From: Sphingomonas sp.
GTDB taxonomy: Bacteria; Pseudomonadota; Alphaproteobacteria; Sphingomonadales; Sphingomonadaceae
Length of the DNA stretch: 64,000 bases
Direction: 5' to 3'
NCBI RefSeq assembly: GCF_003248515.1
Contig: NZ_QFOB01000006.1
Span: 1-64,000 of the forward strand
Positions 8,874-19,211 of the stretch are shown one piece after another. Below the pieces are notes generated by a model. That model was not told the origin of the DNA, did no database searches, and saw nothing but the letters and a program-made list of their open reading frames with translations. The position numbers and the translations under genes were made by a program. The stretch's first letter is position 1. Every line of letters begins with the position of its first letter.

Positions 8874-10288
8874 CGCCTGCCTCCCCGCGGTGTCGCATCC
8901 GCCACGTCGATCCCCAGCGTGTCCAGCAGGCGCCCCGTGCGTGACAGCAGGGCATATTGGGCGGCATCGCGATCCCCGAGCCCTTCGATATAGGCGGTCG
9001 CGGCCCGGAACTCGGCATCGTCCGCTTCCAGTACATCGAACAACGTGCCGCGCGCGAGCCGGAACCTCTCGGCCAGCATCTCGCGCGAGCGGCGCGCGGC
9101 GACATAGCTTGCCTCGAGCGCGGCGATCTGACCGTCCAGCGCGCGGACGTCGGTCCATGCGATGGCGGCGTCGCGTTCGGCTTCCTCGCGGATGCGCTGG
9201 GCGCGCGCGGCCGCCGCATCGGCCTGCGCATCGGTCTGACGGGCGCGCGCGATCAGCCCCATCGAAAAACGCTGCCGCACGGTGATATGTGCCCGGACGT
9301 CATAATCCCGCCTGTCCTCGAAGACGCCGTAGCGTCCCGCATCGACCCCGGCGGACAGGCTGGGATAGCGATCCGCCTTCGCGGCGCGCGCATCGGCATT
9401 GGCGCCGGCCGCCTGTTCCTCGGCCGCGCGCACCATCGGCAGACGGTCTGCTGCGCCGCGCGCCATGTCGATGCTCGCCAGCGTCGGCGCGGCGGGCGGT
9501 GCACGCCCCAGCGTCGGCGGAGGAAGCGTCCCCGAAAGCTCCTGGAAGCGCGCCTCCGCATTGGCGAGCTGGCGACGATAGCCGGCGGCGCGCGCGGCGG
9601 TCTCAGCCAGCGCGCTGTCCACCCGCAGCAGGTCGCCCTCCGCCGAATAGCCGCGCTCGATCCTGACGCCGAGATCGCGTCGCAGCCCCTGCTGCCGGGC
9701 GACATGCTGATCCGCCAGCACGATCAGCGCGCGGAACGTGAAAACGTCATACCACGCGGCGACCATCCGCAGGGCTGCCTGATCGGCCGCGACATCGATC
9801 CCGGCGGCGGCGGCACGCAGCCTTGCGCTCGCACCACCTATCCGCTGCGCGGTGGCGCCGAAATCGAACAATGTCTGGGTCAGGCTCGCGCTGACGTCGG
9901 TGCGGCTATTGGCCCGCGATCGTTCGTAGACTGTGTCCGGATCATTCGAGAAGCCGCGGGCCAGGACGCGCGCCGAATAGAGCGAGACATCGGCGGTTGG
10001 CAGCAACGCGGCGCGTGCCTCGAGATGTGCGCCCGCCGCCGCCTTCTCGTTCGCGATCGCTTCCCCCAGCGAGGGATGGCGCAGGACCGCCGTCGACACG
10101 ACTTCCGCGAAGGCGGCGCCGGACAGAGTGGGACGGGCGAGAGCCAGGATGGGATCGGGCGCCGGCTCGGCTGCCGGATCGGCGAGGGCGCCCGCCGCGC
10201 CGGCGATGGCCACGCCGCATGCGAACGCGATCCGGATCGGGCGTCCGAAATCTGTTCCCCTCCACCACCGCTCCGCGTCCGGTTGCAT
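8870..10288 (-). CDS. TolC-family outer-membrane channel
   Basis: 472 residues from ATG 10288; the start was chosen because it gives a signal peptide (RIAFACGVAIAGAAGALA, cleavage before DPAAEP) while the longer frame begins with unlikely sequence. The mature part has the two long alanine-rich helical repeats and short beta segments of outer-membrane efflux proteins, with TVYERSRANSRTDVSASL and AAIAWTDVRALDG among them. It forms the exit duct of the type I secretion machine. First gene of the three-gene operon, reading away from the RTX gene. Confidence 0.9.
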   Translation of the reverse strand: MQPDAERWWRGTDFGRPIRIAFACGVAIAGAAGALADPAAEPAPDPILALARPTLSGAAFAEVVSTAVLRHPSLGEAIANEKAAAGAHLEARAALLPTADVSLYSARVLARGFSNDPDTVYERSRANSRTDVSASLTQTLFDFGATAQRIGGASARLRAAAAGIDVAADQAALRMVAAWYDVFTFRALIVLADQHVARQQGLRRDLGVRIERGYSAEGDLLRVDSALAETAARAAGYRRQLANAEARFQELSGTLPPPTLGRAPPAAPTLASIDMARGAADRLPMVRAAEEQAAGANADARAAKADRYPSLSAGVDAGRYGVFEDRRDYDVRAHITVRQRFSMGLIARARQTDAQADAAAARAQRIREEAERDAAIAWTDVRALDGQIAALEASYVAARRSREMLAERFRLARGTLFDVLEADDAEFRAATAYIEGLGDRDAAQYALLSRTGRLLDTLGIDVADATPRGGRR

Positions 10289-10629
10289 AGGCCGCTGACG
10301 ATACCCCACCCGGCCCTCACATCGGGCCGAAACCGGGCTTATCTGGCGATCCATCCAAAGCCAAGCCAAAATCGCCGAATGTGAATGGCTCGTTTCCGAA
10401 AATGGCGGAAATAGGCGGCGCGGATGGGCGTCCCTTCGTGTGCAAGCGGCGAGGGGAATCTCGAAACCGATTTATTACAAAGGGATGAGTCCAGGCACTG
10501 CGCTGCGCGGCTCTCCGAGAGCTGTATCGAAGAGTGAATGTTTGGTTAATGACATTGCTGGTTTGGATGGGTTATGGACCCGTAATAACGAGTCGTGTTC
10601 ATGTTGCTTTGATTTGGGGGAGGCAGGCG
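10289..10629. promoter_or_regulatory. Divergent intergenic region of the secretion locus
   Basis: 341 bases between the channel operon (leftward) and the RTX gene (rightward). It is less GC-rich than the flanking genes towards the RTX side and must hold promoters for both units. A purine-rich GGGGGAGG ribosome site sits just before ATG 10630. No clear palindromic operator was found by eye. The frame upstream of 10630 is open to 10534 but lacks a ribosome site. Confidence 0.6.
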
Positions 10630-13600
10630 ATGTCAACGCTCACCGACGATCTGCGGGCAGAGGTCAACAGCTTTTTCAACAGCATAACGGAAACTGCGCT
10701 GGATCAGGCGCTGGGTGTCGACGTCCCGCTCGTCGGGCACACCGTGCAGGACGCGATCACCGGCACCATTCCATTCTTCAGCACGATCAAGTCGGCCATC
10801 CTCGGCGCGATCGACAGCGTCGACACCGCCACATCGGCCGAAGCGATCGCCAGCGCACTCGACGCGCTCGATGGGGTGGAGGCGACCGCCAGCGGCGGCA
10901 AGGTCCTCATCCATATCGGCGCCAGCGACAACTTCTCGCCCGCCGCGCAGCAGTTCGACCTGGCAGCCGGATCCAGCGCGCTCGGCATCAAGCTGCACGG
11001 CAGCGCCGGCTATGCGCTCACGGCGGGGCTCGATGCCAATTTCAGCTTCGACGCCGAAGGCACGCACGCGCTGACGATCGTCGACAAGGGCACGGACGAA
11101 CTTAGCCTGGGCATCGACGGCAGCCTCGACCTGAACGGCAAGGGCGATCTCGGTTTCCTAGACATCGATGCGACCGACAAGCTCGCCACGCCCGAAATCG
11201 CGCTGAAGGCGGCAATCAACTTCGCGGACGGCCAGAACGTGACCGCGCTGACGGCGGCGGACTTCACCACATCGATCAGCGGCGACGCGAACCTCGATCT
11301 GGGCCTTTCTGCCGGTCTCCTGACCGACGAGACCAGTCTGATCCCGAAGGTTCTGACCGATCTCATCATCAATTATCACGTCACCGATTTCGATCCGTCC
11401 TCCGGCCTCTCGGCGCTGGGCGCGACGCCCACCATCCAGCTCGCCAACATCCAGCTGGATCTGGGCTCCTTCGTCGACTGGCTGTCCGACGTGTTCAGCC
11501 CGCTCATCAGCGACGTGTTCGGCGAATTTCCGCTCGGCGATCTGCTGGATGCGGTGACGACGCCGCTGCCGGTCATCGATGACGCCAGCCACGCGCTCAA
11601 CCTGATGCAGGTGTTCGATCTGGTCGGTCACGACGACATGATCACGCTGCTCGATCTGGCGGCGGCGGGCGGCGCGAACAAGGACGTGCTTAATGCCTTC
11701 GCGGTCGCCTTCAACTTCATCAAGGGCATCAACGATTCCACGGGCGCCGGCGAGGCCGATCATGTCGATCTGGGCTCGATCACGTTGCTGGGCGACGCTC
11801 CGGGAATGGGCTTCGCGGCGCTGGACGCATCCGGCCCCGACTACACGCCGCCCTCGGACGATCCCTTCGGCAGCGCCCTTGACGGGCTGGCCGACACGCT
11901 CGGCGGCAATCCGCCCGCACCTAAGAGCGGCCTTGGCGGCCTGCTCCAGCCGCTGGTGGACACGCTCAACACCGTGGGCCTTTCAATCCCGCTGCTGACA
12001 GACCCGGAAGGTACGATCGTGCCATTGCTGCTCAACAGCAGCAGCGCGCCAGTGACGCTGATCCAGTATGACGTGCCCGCACTCACCTACGATGCGAGCT
12101 ACGAGCAGTTCTTCCCGATCATCGGCCCGATCGGCGTGTTCTTCGGCGGCAATTTCTCGGCCGGGGTCGATGTCGATTTCGGCTACGACACCAAGGGCAT
12201 CGCGACCGGCAATTTCGCGGACGGCTTCTACTTCACCACCGCCAAGCTGCCGACGCCGAAGATGGTGGGCGACGAGCTCGCTTACTATGCTCCGGCGGGC
12301 CTTGTGGGAGCGGGTGTCTATGCGTCCGCCGGCATCAACGTGGGCTTCGCATCGGCGCAGGTGGGCGGCGGCCTGACCGCCGATCTCGAAGCCTATTTCC
12401 CGAGCGCCGACAGCAACGGCAAGCTCTATCTCGCCACGATCGGCGACGGCGGCTGCATCTTCGATCCGATCCACGGCGAACTTGGCGTGGAGGTATTCGT
12501 CAAGGCCAAGGTCGGCTTCGGGCCATTCAGCGTGTCGCGCAAGTTCGACATTGCCGACGTGACGCTCGCGGAGTTCAACTTCGGCTGTCATGGCGATGCA
12601 ACCGATCCCGGCTTCGGGCTCGCCACGCTCGGGCCGGCGGGCGGCGTCGCGCCCGGCGTGCTCGCAATCAATGCGGGGACGCGCGCCGACGATCGCTCGA
12701 TCCAGGGCAAGCATGGCACGGACGGCGCCGAAGCCTTCCAGGTTCGCAACGCCTATGACGATCAGGGCCACCTGATTCCGGGCCAGCTCGACGTCTCCGC
12801 GTACAATATCAACGAGCATTATGGCTCGGACGGTAACGTGCCGACGTTCATCTACGCGCAGATGGGCAATGAGCGCGACACGATCGTGATCGCCGCCGAT
12901 GTGACGCAGAATGCCCATCTCGAAGGCAATGGCGGAGACGATCTCGTCGTAGGCGGCGCCGGCAATGATGAGCTTTATGGCGACGATGGCGAGGATCATC
13001 TGATCGGCGGCGCCGGCAACGACACATTGTTCGGCGGCAATGACGACGACGTTCTCGAGGGTGGGTTGGGCGCCGACATCATCGACGGCGGCGATGGCAC
13101 CGATCAGGTCACCTACGAACATTCGGCCGAGGGCGTCACCTTCAAGTGGGGCACGGTCAACGGCCGCGACGGCTTCGTCGGCACGGGTGGCGAGGCGCAG
13201 GGCGATGTACTTTACAGCGTCGAATATCTCATCGGCTCGCACTTCGACGATGAACTGCACGGCAATCCGAACCAGTCGAACACGATCGAGGGCCTCGACG
13301 GCGACGACCGGATCTACGGCGGATCGAAGGACGATTTCCTGCTGGGCGGCGGCGGTGCGGACCTGCTCGTCGGCGGCGCCGGCACCGACTCCACCAGCTA
13401 TGCGACGTCGAACGGCCTGGTCTACGTCGATCTGGCGACCGGCCGTGGTTATTTCAGTGACGCGGCGGGCGACCAGCTCGACAGCATCGAGAACGTCCAG
13501 GGATCGTTCGCGGGCGACGTGCTGATCGGCAACGCTTCGGACAACGTCCTCGACGGTTGGTTCGGCGACGACACGATCGAGGGCGGCGGCGGCCACGACA

Positions 13601-16600
13601 CGATCTATGCGGGCGCGGGCAGCGACATCGTCTATGGCGATGCCGACGGTGATGTGATCGACGGCAATGGTTCGGCCGACACGATCAACAATCCCTCCGC
13701 GCTCTTCACGCCGGGACGCGATCTGCTGAGCTACGCGCTGGTTTCCGGCCGCGGGGTCTCGATCAACCTGCATGACGGCAATGGCGACGACAATACGGTC
13801 CGCTACGTGCTGCCCGACGGGTCGGTCTTCAATTCATTCGAGGATCTCGACGGATCGAACCAGAATGACAGCCTTACCGGCGACGATCAGTACAATGTGA
13901 TCCGCGGCCTCGATGGCGATGACAGCATCTCGGCGCTCGGCGGTGACGACGACATCGTCGGCGGCAGGGGCGCCGACGCGATCAATGGCGGATCGGGCCG
14001 CGATCGCGCCGATTATCGTTCGTCCGCACTCGGCGTGATCGTCGATCTCACCGCCGGGACCGGCAGCGCCGGCGACGCACTGGGCGATACGCTAACCGGC
14101 ATCGAGAATCTGCGCGGATCGGACAAGGCCGACACGCTGATCGGCAATGCCAACATTCCGATCTTCGGGATCGACGGCAACAACGAGATCGATCCAGGGC
14201 TGTCGCGCGGCGGCACCGATTATGTCGACGGACGGGGCGATCCGGGCAACGATGTCGACACGCTGGTGCTCGATTATTCGCGCGGCGATACGGGCCTCGG
14301 CGTCACTGGCGGCTTCGCCTATGTCGGCGCGACCAGCGGATCGTTCCAGAGGCTGACGACGGGCGGCGCGCTGCTGGACGGCGTCAATTTCGACAATATC
14401 GAACAGATCCGCGTTACCGGCACCGCCAGCGCGGACACGATCCAGGGAGGCACTGGCAACGACACGATCAGCACGGGCGGTGGTGACGATTATGTCGACG
14501 CGGGCAGTGGCGCGGACTGGGTCTCCGCGGGCAAGGGCAGTGATTTCGTCAATTATTCCGAGGCCGCCACACCAACGGTGTTCTCGCTCGATGGCGGGCT
14601 CGGCATCGATACGCTCTCGATTACGACGGGGTATAGCGGCGCTTTCGGCGGTGGCGGCTATCGCGGTGACGTCACGCTGACGGGTGGTGACGGGACGAGC
14701 GAATTTTCCGGCATCAACCTGATCCTGCCGGATACTGGCGGCTCGGCGCGGAATTTCGAGATATTGCGTGATGTTTTCACCGGCGACGGCAACGATGTTG
14801 TCACCCAGCCGGGCCGTTTCGACAACAGCTTCAATACGGGCTTTGGCAGCGACGTCATCACGCCGGGCCTCGGTCTCGATTATGTGAATGGCGGAATGGA
14901 TTTCCCCGGCGGCACGGTGGTCGAACCCTTCGCCAATTACGGCCGTGTGTTCCTCGATTCCTATCCCGAGGCGAAGACCATCCTGCGCGCCGCCGGTGAT
15001 CAGCTCGTGCTGGATTACAGCCACTCCACGGATGCGGTGATCAGCGCGGTCTCCACCTACGATACGGGCTGGGTGATCGACAGCTACTATCTCGGCACAG
15101 GGCAGGACACAGTCGACAGCATCCGCTCGAACGAGGGCAATTACAGCTCCGGCAACGACAGCGTGACGTTCGAGAATATCGAGCGGATCTCGGCCGTGGG
15201 TTCGGCGCATAACGACCTCCTCGTCGGCACCGACCTGGCGTTCGGCTTCAACCTCACGATCGACGACGGCTATGGCCGCGCTACGGGTTCGGAAAGCCTG
15301 CGCGGCGACGACTATCTCGACGGCGGCGACGGCAATGACGTGCTCATCGGTGGATCGGGCGACGACACGCTGATCGGCGGAAACGGCGACGACATTCTCG
15401 CCGGTTCCAACAATGGTCGCGGCCAGATCCCGGATATTAACGAGATCGATCACCTGACCGGCGGGGCGGGGGCCGACACCTTCGTGCTCGGGTCGATCAG
15501 CGGGCCGCTCTACCGCGATTTCGCATCGGGCTATGGCACGCCGCTCTTCAATTCGGAGCTCGTCTCCGACGACAACCGCGCCATCATCACCGATTTCGAC
15601 AAGGCGGCCGACAAGCTGGCGCTGTGGACGAGTTCCACTCATGTCGACGCGGGCCTCTACCGGAGCGAGGAGCATGACGGCTCGACATTCATTTACTATC
15701 GCGACGGCATCTCGGTCACCGGCGCCCCCAATCCGGCGGCGGACGAGCTGATCGCCGAACTGGTCGGCGTCACCGGCTTCGATCTCCACGCCTACTATGT
15801 CGATTACCGGACGGACTTCTCCGATCTGCTGCAGGCGCCCGCCAATGCGGATCTGGTCGCCGACGCGACGACGGCGAGCCTGGCGAGGACCGCCGACGTG
15901 TCGGCGCTGACCGCCGATCTGTCGCCTCTCGACGCCTCATGGGTCACCCAGACCGGCGATGCGGACACGCTCAAGAGCGCTCTGTTCGGCGGCAGCTTCT
16001 CGCCGCTCGGCCAGGGGACGCTCACGATCGAGGGAAATTCGGCTGGCTTCGGCACGTTCTCGGGCGATCCCTTCGGGCTCGGCTCGGGCATCGTGCTCTC
16101 GACCGGCGATGTCAGCGATCTCGCCGGCCCCAACCTGATCGACGGCGGCACCGTGAAGTCGCAAACCGTCAACCTCACCTTCCAGCAGGTCGCGGCGTTC
16201 ACCGCGGATGGCGGCGCGACCATCTATCGCGCCGATCTCTCCAATCTCGGCTTCGACATCAAATCGCTGGTGCTGGGAGACAGCGCTTCCGGCTTCGGAG
16301 GCAGCGGCGGCAAGGCGAGCGGGTTCGATATCGACGCGCTGGTGCTCAGCACGCAGAAGGTCGACAGCTTCGCCACCCGCGCCGATTTCAACAATACGAG
16401 CGTACTGTCGCACCTGGATGCGTTCGGCTTCAACACGGCCGAGACGCGCTACGATCCCGGTACGCAGCGCGCGGGCGGCGGCAACTTCCCGAATGCCTCG
16501 GATCTGCTTGGCGCCGTCAACAAGATGCCCGACTTCGGGGAAGCGACGCTCGGCGTGGCGGATGCCGACGGCTACGCGGGCACCGGCGATCTGACGCTGG

Positions 16601-18240
16601 GCGATGCCGGATCGATCGGCTTCGATCTGCGCGACGGCGTGCCGAGTGACGGGCCGCTCTATCTCTACGTGGTCGAATCCGGCGACGTCGCGGGCGAGAA
16701 GCTCACGGGTGGCCTCACCGCTTCGAACACGCGACTGGATGCGCCGACCGATCTCAGCACCGATCTCGGCCTGCCGGGCGGCGATGACGATACGGTATCC
16801 CTGACCTACACCTTCACGCCGACCGACATGGCCGGCCATACGGACGGCACCGTCACCGATATCGCGCTCGACTTCGTCTTCTTCTCCGAAGAGCTGATGG
16901 AGTTCGCGCAGTCCGAATATAATGATGATTTCAAGATCATGCTGAACGGCGTGAATCTCGCCCGACTCAGCGACGGATCGTTTGCGAGCGTCAACACGCT
17001 GGCGACGCCGGCCGCCGGCCCCGATGCGGGCAGCGACATCTTCAGCCTCCGGACCGACATGCAGGGCTCGGACCTGATCTACAATCCCGCCCTCACCGGG
17101 CCTTCCGCCGCCGAAACGCGCGCGGATGCCTACAGCAAGGTGCTGCACTTCACCGGCGCGATCAACGTCGGCCAGGAGAATGTGCTGACGATCGAGGCGC
17201 GCGACGTGCGCGACGGCCTGCTGGACTCCGGCATCCTGATCAAGGCGGGCAGCCTCTCGGCCGAGACGCACGCCACCTTCTCGATCGATCGCGACGGTAC
17301 GCCGCTGGACGAGGGCGATATGCGCACGGTCGGCTATCATGTCGTCCTGCCCGGCGGCGCGACCGCATCGAGCCCGGTGACGATCACGTTCGATCCCACC
17401 GCTGGCCTCGATCTCGGCGCGGGCGCGGGCGTCGCGGTGACGCGCACGGTCGCTGCGGGCGGTCCTTATGACGGCACGTTCGACATGCTGGCCTTGCCCG
17501 ACGGCAAGAATGACGGCGAGCGGACGGAGTCCGTGTCCGTCGCAGTCTCGGGTGGAGGCATCACCGATCCTGTCGCGCCGCTGGGCGTGCTCGTCGACGA
17601 CAGTATCGAGACGCTGACCCGCACGATCGGCAACGCGCCCGAACGCTATAATCGCACCCAGCCCAATGCGTGGCACGATGCGTGGACGGCGGACGGCATC
17701 ACGATCACCCACACGGCCGACCATACGATATCGACGCCCGCCTACAGCGCCGTCGATTTCGGGACGCTCAATCCCGGTATCCTTTCGGGTAGCGACATGC
17801 TGGCCGGCGATCTCGGCGTTTCCGGCATGGCGGGCGCCATGACCAGCACCCCGCAGGACATTGGCGGCACGGAAGCGCTGCGCTTTGAGTTCGCCAGCGG
17901 CGGCGTGACCAATTTCGAGATCGATTTTGCCCGCTTCGAATCCGGCGATTCCGCGCTGCTCCAATTCTATGACGCCGGCGGTGCTCTGGTCCGGAGCGAA
18001 ACGGCCGGTGGCGCCAGTCTCGACGTCTCGGGCCTGCACGATGTCGCATCGGTGGTCGTCAGCGCGGCTGCGGGCGCCTTCATGGTCGACAGCGTGACGG
18101 TCGGCGAGGTCAAGGAAGCCGTCACATCTATGTCGATGACGGCGTTCGATACGGGCAATGGCGATCCGGCACTGATGGCCGTTGCCTTCTACGATCATCC
18201 CCAGCAGCTGAACGCCAATCACGAGCTGATCCCGCTCTGA
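10630..18240 (+). CDS. Giant RTX protein with choice-of-anchor-L-like domain
   Basis: 2536 residues. ATG 10630 follows a strong GGGGGAGG site. There is no N-terminal signal peptide, as expected of a type I substrate. Residues 1 to about 760 are repeat-poor. Calcium-binding nonapeptides (GGxGxDxxx) occur in blocks near residues 765-827 (GGAGNDTLFGGNDDD), 884-921, 967-1018, 1089-1128, 1271-1308 and 1561-1625, with spacer domains between them. Residues about 1797-2210 resemble a choice-of-anchor L domain (GSGIVLSTGDVSDL, FVFFSEELMEFAQSEYNDDF). A Calx-beta-like region follows. The C-terminus, ending in NHELIPL, would hold the secretion signal. Likely a secreted or surface-bound calcium-dependent adhesin or matrix protein exported by the adjacent machine. 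No enzymatic domain is recognised. Confidence 0.9.
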   Translation: MSTLTDDLRAEVNSFFNSITETALDQALGVDVPLVGHTVQDAITGTIPFFSTIKSAILGAIDSVDTATSAEAIASALDALDGVEATASGGKVLIHIGASDNFSPAAQQFDLAAGSSALGIKLHGSAGYALTAGLDANFSFDAEGTHALTIVDKGTDELSLGIDGSLDLNGKGDLGFLDIDATDKLATPEIALKAAINFADGQNVTALTAADFTTSISGDANLDLGLSAGLLTDETSLIPKVLTDLIINYHVTDFDPSSGLSALGATPTIQLANIQLDLGSFVDWLSDVFSPLISDVFGEFPLGDLLDAVTTPLPVIDDASHALNLMQVFDLVGHDDMITLLDLAAAGGANKDVLNAFAVAFNFIKGINDSTGAGEADHVDLGSITLLGDAPGMGFAALDASGPDYTPPSDDPFGSALDGLADTLGGNPPAPKSGLGGLLQPLVDTLNTVGLSIPLLTDPEGTIVPLLLNSSSAPVTLIQYDVPALTYDASYEQFFPIIGPIGVFFGGNFSAGVDVDFGYDTKGIATGNFADGFYFTTAKLPTPKMVGDELAYYAPAGLVGAGVYASAGINVGFASAQVGGGLTADLEAYFPSADSNGKLYLATIGDGGCIFDPIHGELGVEVFVKAKVGFGPFSVSRKFDIADVTLAEFNFGCHGDATDPGFGLATLGPAGGVAPGVLAINAGTRADDRSIQGKHGTDGAEAFQVRNAYDDQGHLIPGQLDVSAYNINEHYGSDGNVPTFIYAQMGNERDTIVIAADVTQNAHLEGNGGDDLVVGGAGNDELYGDDGEDHLIGGAGNDTLFGGNDDDVLEGGLGADIIDGGDGTDQVTYEHSAEGVTFKWGTVNGRDGFVGTGGEAQGDVLYSVEYLIGSHFDDELHGNPNQSNTIEGLDGDDRIYGGSKDDFLLGGGGADLLVGGAGTDSTSYATSNGLVYVDLATGRGYFSDAAGDQLDSIENVQGSFAGDVLIGNASDNVLDGWFGDDTIEGGGGHDTIYAGAGSDIVYGDADGDVIDGNGSADTINNPSALFTPGRDLLSYALVSGRGVSINLHDGNGDDNTVRYVLPDGSVFNSFEDLDGSNQNDSLTGDDQYNVIRGLDGDDSISALGGDDDIVGGRGADAINGGSGRDRADYRSSALGVIVDLTAGTGSAGDALGDTLTGIENLRGSDKADTLIGNANIPIFGIDGNNEIDPGLSRGGTDYVDGRGDPGNDVDTLVLDYSRGDTGLGVTGGFAYVGATSGSFQRLTTGGALLDGVNFDNIEQIRVTGTASADTIQGGTGNDTISTGGGDDYVDAGSGADWVSAGKGSDFVNYSEAATPTVFSLDGGLGIDTLSITTGYSGAFGGGGYRGDVTLTGGDGTSEFSGINLILPDTGGSARNFEILRDVFTGDGNDVVTQPGRFDNSFNTGFGSDVITPGLGLDYVNGGMDFPGGTVVEPFANYGRVFLDSYPEAKTILRAAGDQLVLDYSHSTDAVISAVSTYDTGWVIDSYYLGTGQDTVDSIRSNEGNYSSGNDSVTFENIERISAVGSAHNDLLVGTDLAFGFNLTIDDGYGRATGSESLRGDDYLDGGDGNDVLIGGSGDDTLIGGNGDDILAGSNNGRGQIPDINEIDHLTGGAGADTFVLGSISGPLYRDFASGYGTPLFNSELVSDDNRAIITDFDKAADKLALWTSSTHVDAGLYRSEEHDGSTFIYYRDGISVTGAPNPAADELIAELVGVTGFDLHAYYVDYRTDFSDLLQAPANADLVADATTASLARTADVSALTADLSPLDASWVTQTGDADTLKSALFGGSFSPLGQGTLTIEGNSAGFGTFSGDPFGLGSGIVLSTGDVSDLAGPNLIDGGTVKSQTVNLTFQQVAAFTADGGATIYRADLSNLGFDIKSLVLGDSASGFGGSGGKASGFDIDALVLSTQKVDSFATRADFNNTSVLSHLDAFGFNTAETRYDPGTQRAGGGNFPNASDLLGAVNKMPDFGEATLGVADADGYAGTGDLTLGDAGSIGFDLRDGVPSDGPLYLYVVESGDVAGEKLTGGLTASNTRLDAPTDLSTDLGLPGGDDDTVSLTYTFTPTDMAGHTDGTVTDIALDFVFFSEELMEFAQSEYNDDFKIMLNGVNLARLSDGSFASVNTLATPAAGPDAGSDIFSLRTDMQGSDLIYNPALTGPSAAETRADAYSKVLHFTGAINVGQENVLTIEARDVRDGLLDSGILIKAGSLSAETHATFSIDRDGTPLDEGDMRTVGYHVVLPGGATASSPVTITFDPTAGLDLGAGAGVAVTRTVAAGGPYDGTFDMLALPDGKNDGERTESVSVAVSGGGITDPVAPLGVLVDDSIETLTRTIGNAPERYNRTQPNAWHDAWTADGITITHTADHTISTPAYSAVDFGTLNPGILSGSDMLAGDLGVSGMAGAMTSTPQDIGGTEALRFEFASGGVTNFEIDFARFESGDSALLQFYDAGGALVRSETAGGASLDVSGLHDVASVVVSAAAGAFMVDSVTVGEVKEAVTSMSMTAFDTGNGDPALMAVAFYDHPQQLNANHELIPL

Positions 18241-18306
18241 GCCGGACGACGCGTCGCCGCCCGCGACCGGTGCATGGTGCGGGGCGGGCGTCTCGGAGAC
18301 TGGAAA

Positions 18307-18342
18307 TGAAAAGGCGGAGCGGGTTCCTCACCCGCTCCGCCT
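18307..18342 (-). terminator. Rho-independent terminator of the PEP-CTERM gene
   Basis: A perfect 12-bp stem (AGGCGGAGCGGG with its complement at 18331-18342) and a 7-base loop. Read on the minus strand the hairpin is followed by TTTTCATTTCC, so it terminates the leftward gene. On the plus strand no T-run follows, though it may also slow transcripts leaving the RTX gene. Confidence 0.75.
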
Positions 18343-18376
18343 CACTCGTTCGGGCCCTGGAAAGAACCCGACGCCG

Positions 18377-19042
18377 TCAGGCCGGCTGTCCGATCCGCAA
18401 CAGCCGCTGCGTTCGACGAAGCGATCCGCCGACGCAGCCGAAGCCCACGATCATCATCATCCAGGTCGCCGGTTCGGGCACGGCGCCATTCGTGTCGCGC
18501 CCGCCTGCGACATCGATCTGCTGCTCTAAAGTGGCAAATGGCGCCGACGTCGCGTTGACATCGAACGAGGCGATCGAAAGCGTGACCTGGCTGATGGCCG
18601 TGTCGCTGATGAAACCCAGATAGGCAGCCGACCCGCCTTTGGCCGTCAGCGACGCCGTGGCCCCGCCATTGAGGGCGATGGACAGCGTTCCATCGATATA
18701 GTTGAAATTCTCATCCGCGACGCCGCCGAACAGGCCGAGCGCCGTGATCGGCGTGGAGAACGTGAACACCAGCGCATTGCTGTCGATCTCCGTGGAAACC
18801 AGATTCCCCGCACCGTACACGTTCGTGCCGGGCGCGGTTATGGTGAGCGGGCCGACGCTGTAGCTCGGCGCGTCATACGATGCGCCCAGATTAAACGTCA
18901 GGGTCGATCCGCCGCTGGTCGCCGCCACGAAGTCGGCCCGGTTCGAGAAGGTCTGGGTGATCGTGGCGCCGGCCGCCACCGGTGTACCCGCAACGATCAT
19001 CGCCCCGACAATCCAATGCGTTATCTGCCGCATCCGCATCAT
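18377..19042 (-). CDS. PEP-CTERM sorted exported protein
   Basis: 221 residues from ATG 19042, with a GGGAGGA ribosome site. An N-terminal signal peptide (WIVGAMIVAGTPVAAGA) is followed by a Ser/Thr/Ala-rich beta-type domain. The C-terminus is a sorting signal of the PEPxxWxMM type: PEPATWMMMIVGFGCVG, a hydrophobic helix and a basic tail with LRRTQR. In organisms with exosortase such proteins are cleaved at PEP and delivered to the envelope or exopolysaccharide. No exosortase gene lies in this window. It has its own terminator and is probably monocistronic. Confidence 0.85.
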   Translation of the reverse strand: MMRMRQITHWIVGAMIVAGTPVAAGATITQTFSNRADFVAATSGGSTLTFNLGASYDAPSYSVGPLTITAPGTNVYGAGNLVSTEIDSNALVFTFSTPITALGLFGGVADENFNYIDGTLSIALNGGATASLTAKGGSAAYLGFISDTAISQVTLSIASFDVNATSAPFATLEQQIDVAGGRDTNGAVPEPATWMMMIVGFGCVGGSLRRTQRLLRIGQPA

Positions 19043-19211
19043 TCGTCCTCCCTACAAAACGCTACGGGGTCTGGCTTTCGACCTTGCCGAAACGGCAGTC
19101 GACAGCTCCTAACGGATCGGAAACCGTCCGCCGATTTTTCATACATCATCCAATCCAAAAGCACGACCAAAAAAGGTCCGAATTCGGTCCGTACTTCGGT
19201 TGGCGAAAGCG

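Noticed and set aside
7101..8993. Long plus-strand open frame (630 codons) opposite the ABC exporter
   Set aside because: It is the antisense of a clear ABC gene in high-GC DNA, rich in Arg, Gln, Asp and His, with no domain.
11983..13773. Minus-strand open frames (also 14092-15789 and 15937-18222) opposite the RTX gene
   Set aside because: Antisense to Gly/Asp-rich repeats, giving Val/Ala/Arg/Asp-rich nonsense without motifs.
12916..15500. Repetitive DNA as CRISPR or tandem repeat array
   Set aside because: The repetition is protein-level RTX coding with variable bases, not direct repeats with spacers. No CRISPR array was seen anywhere in the window.
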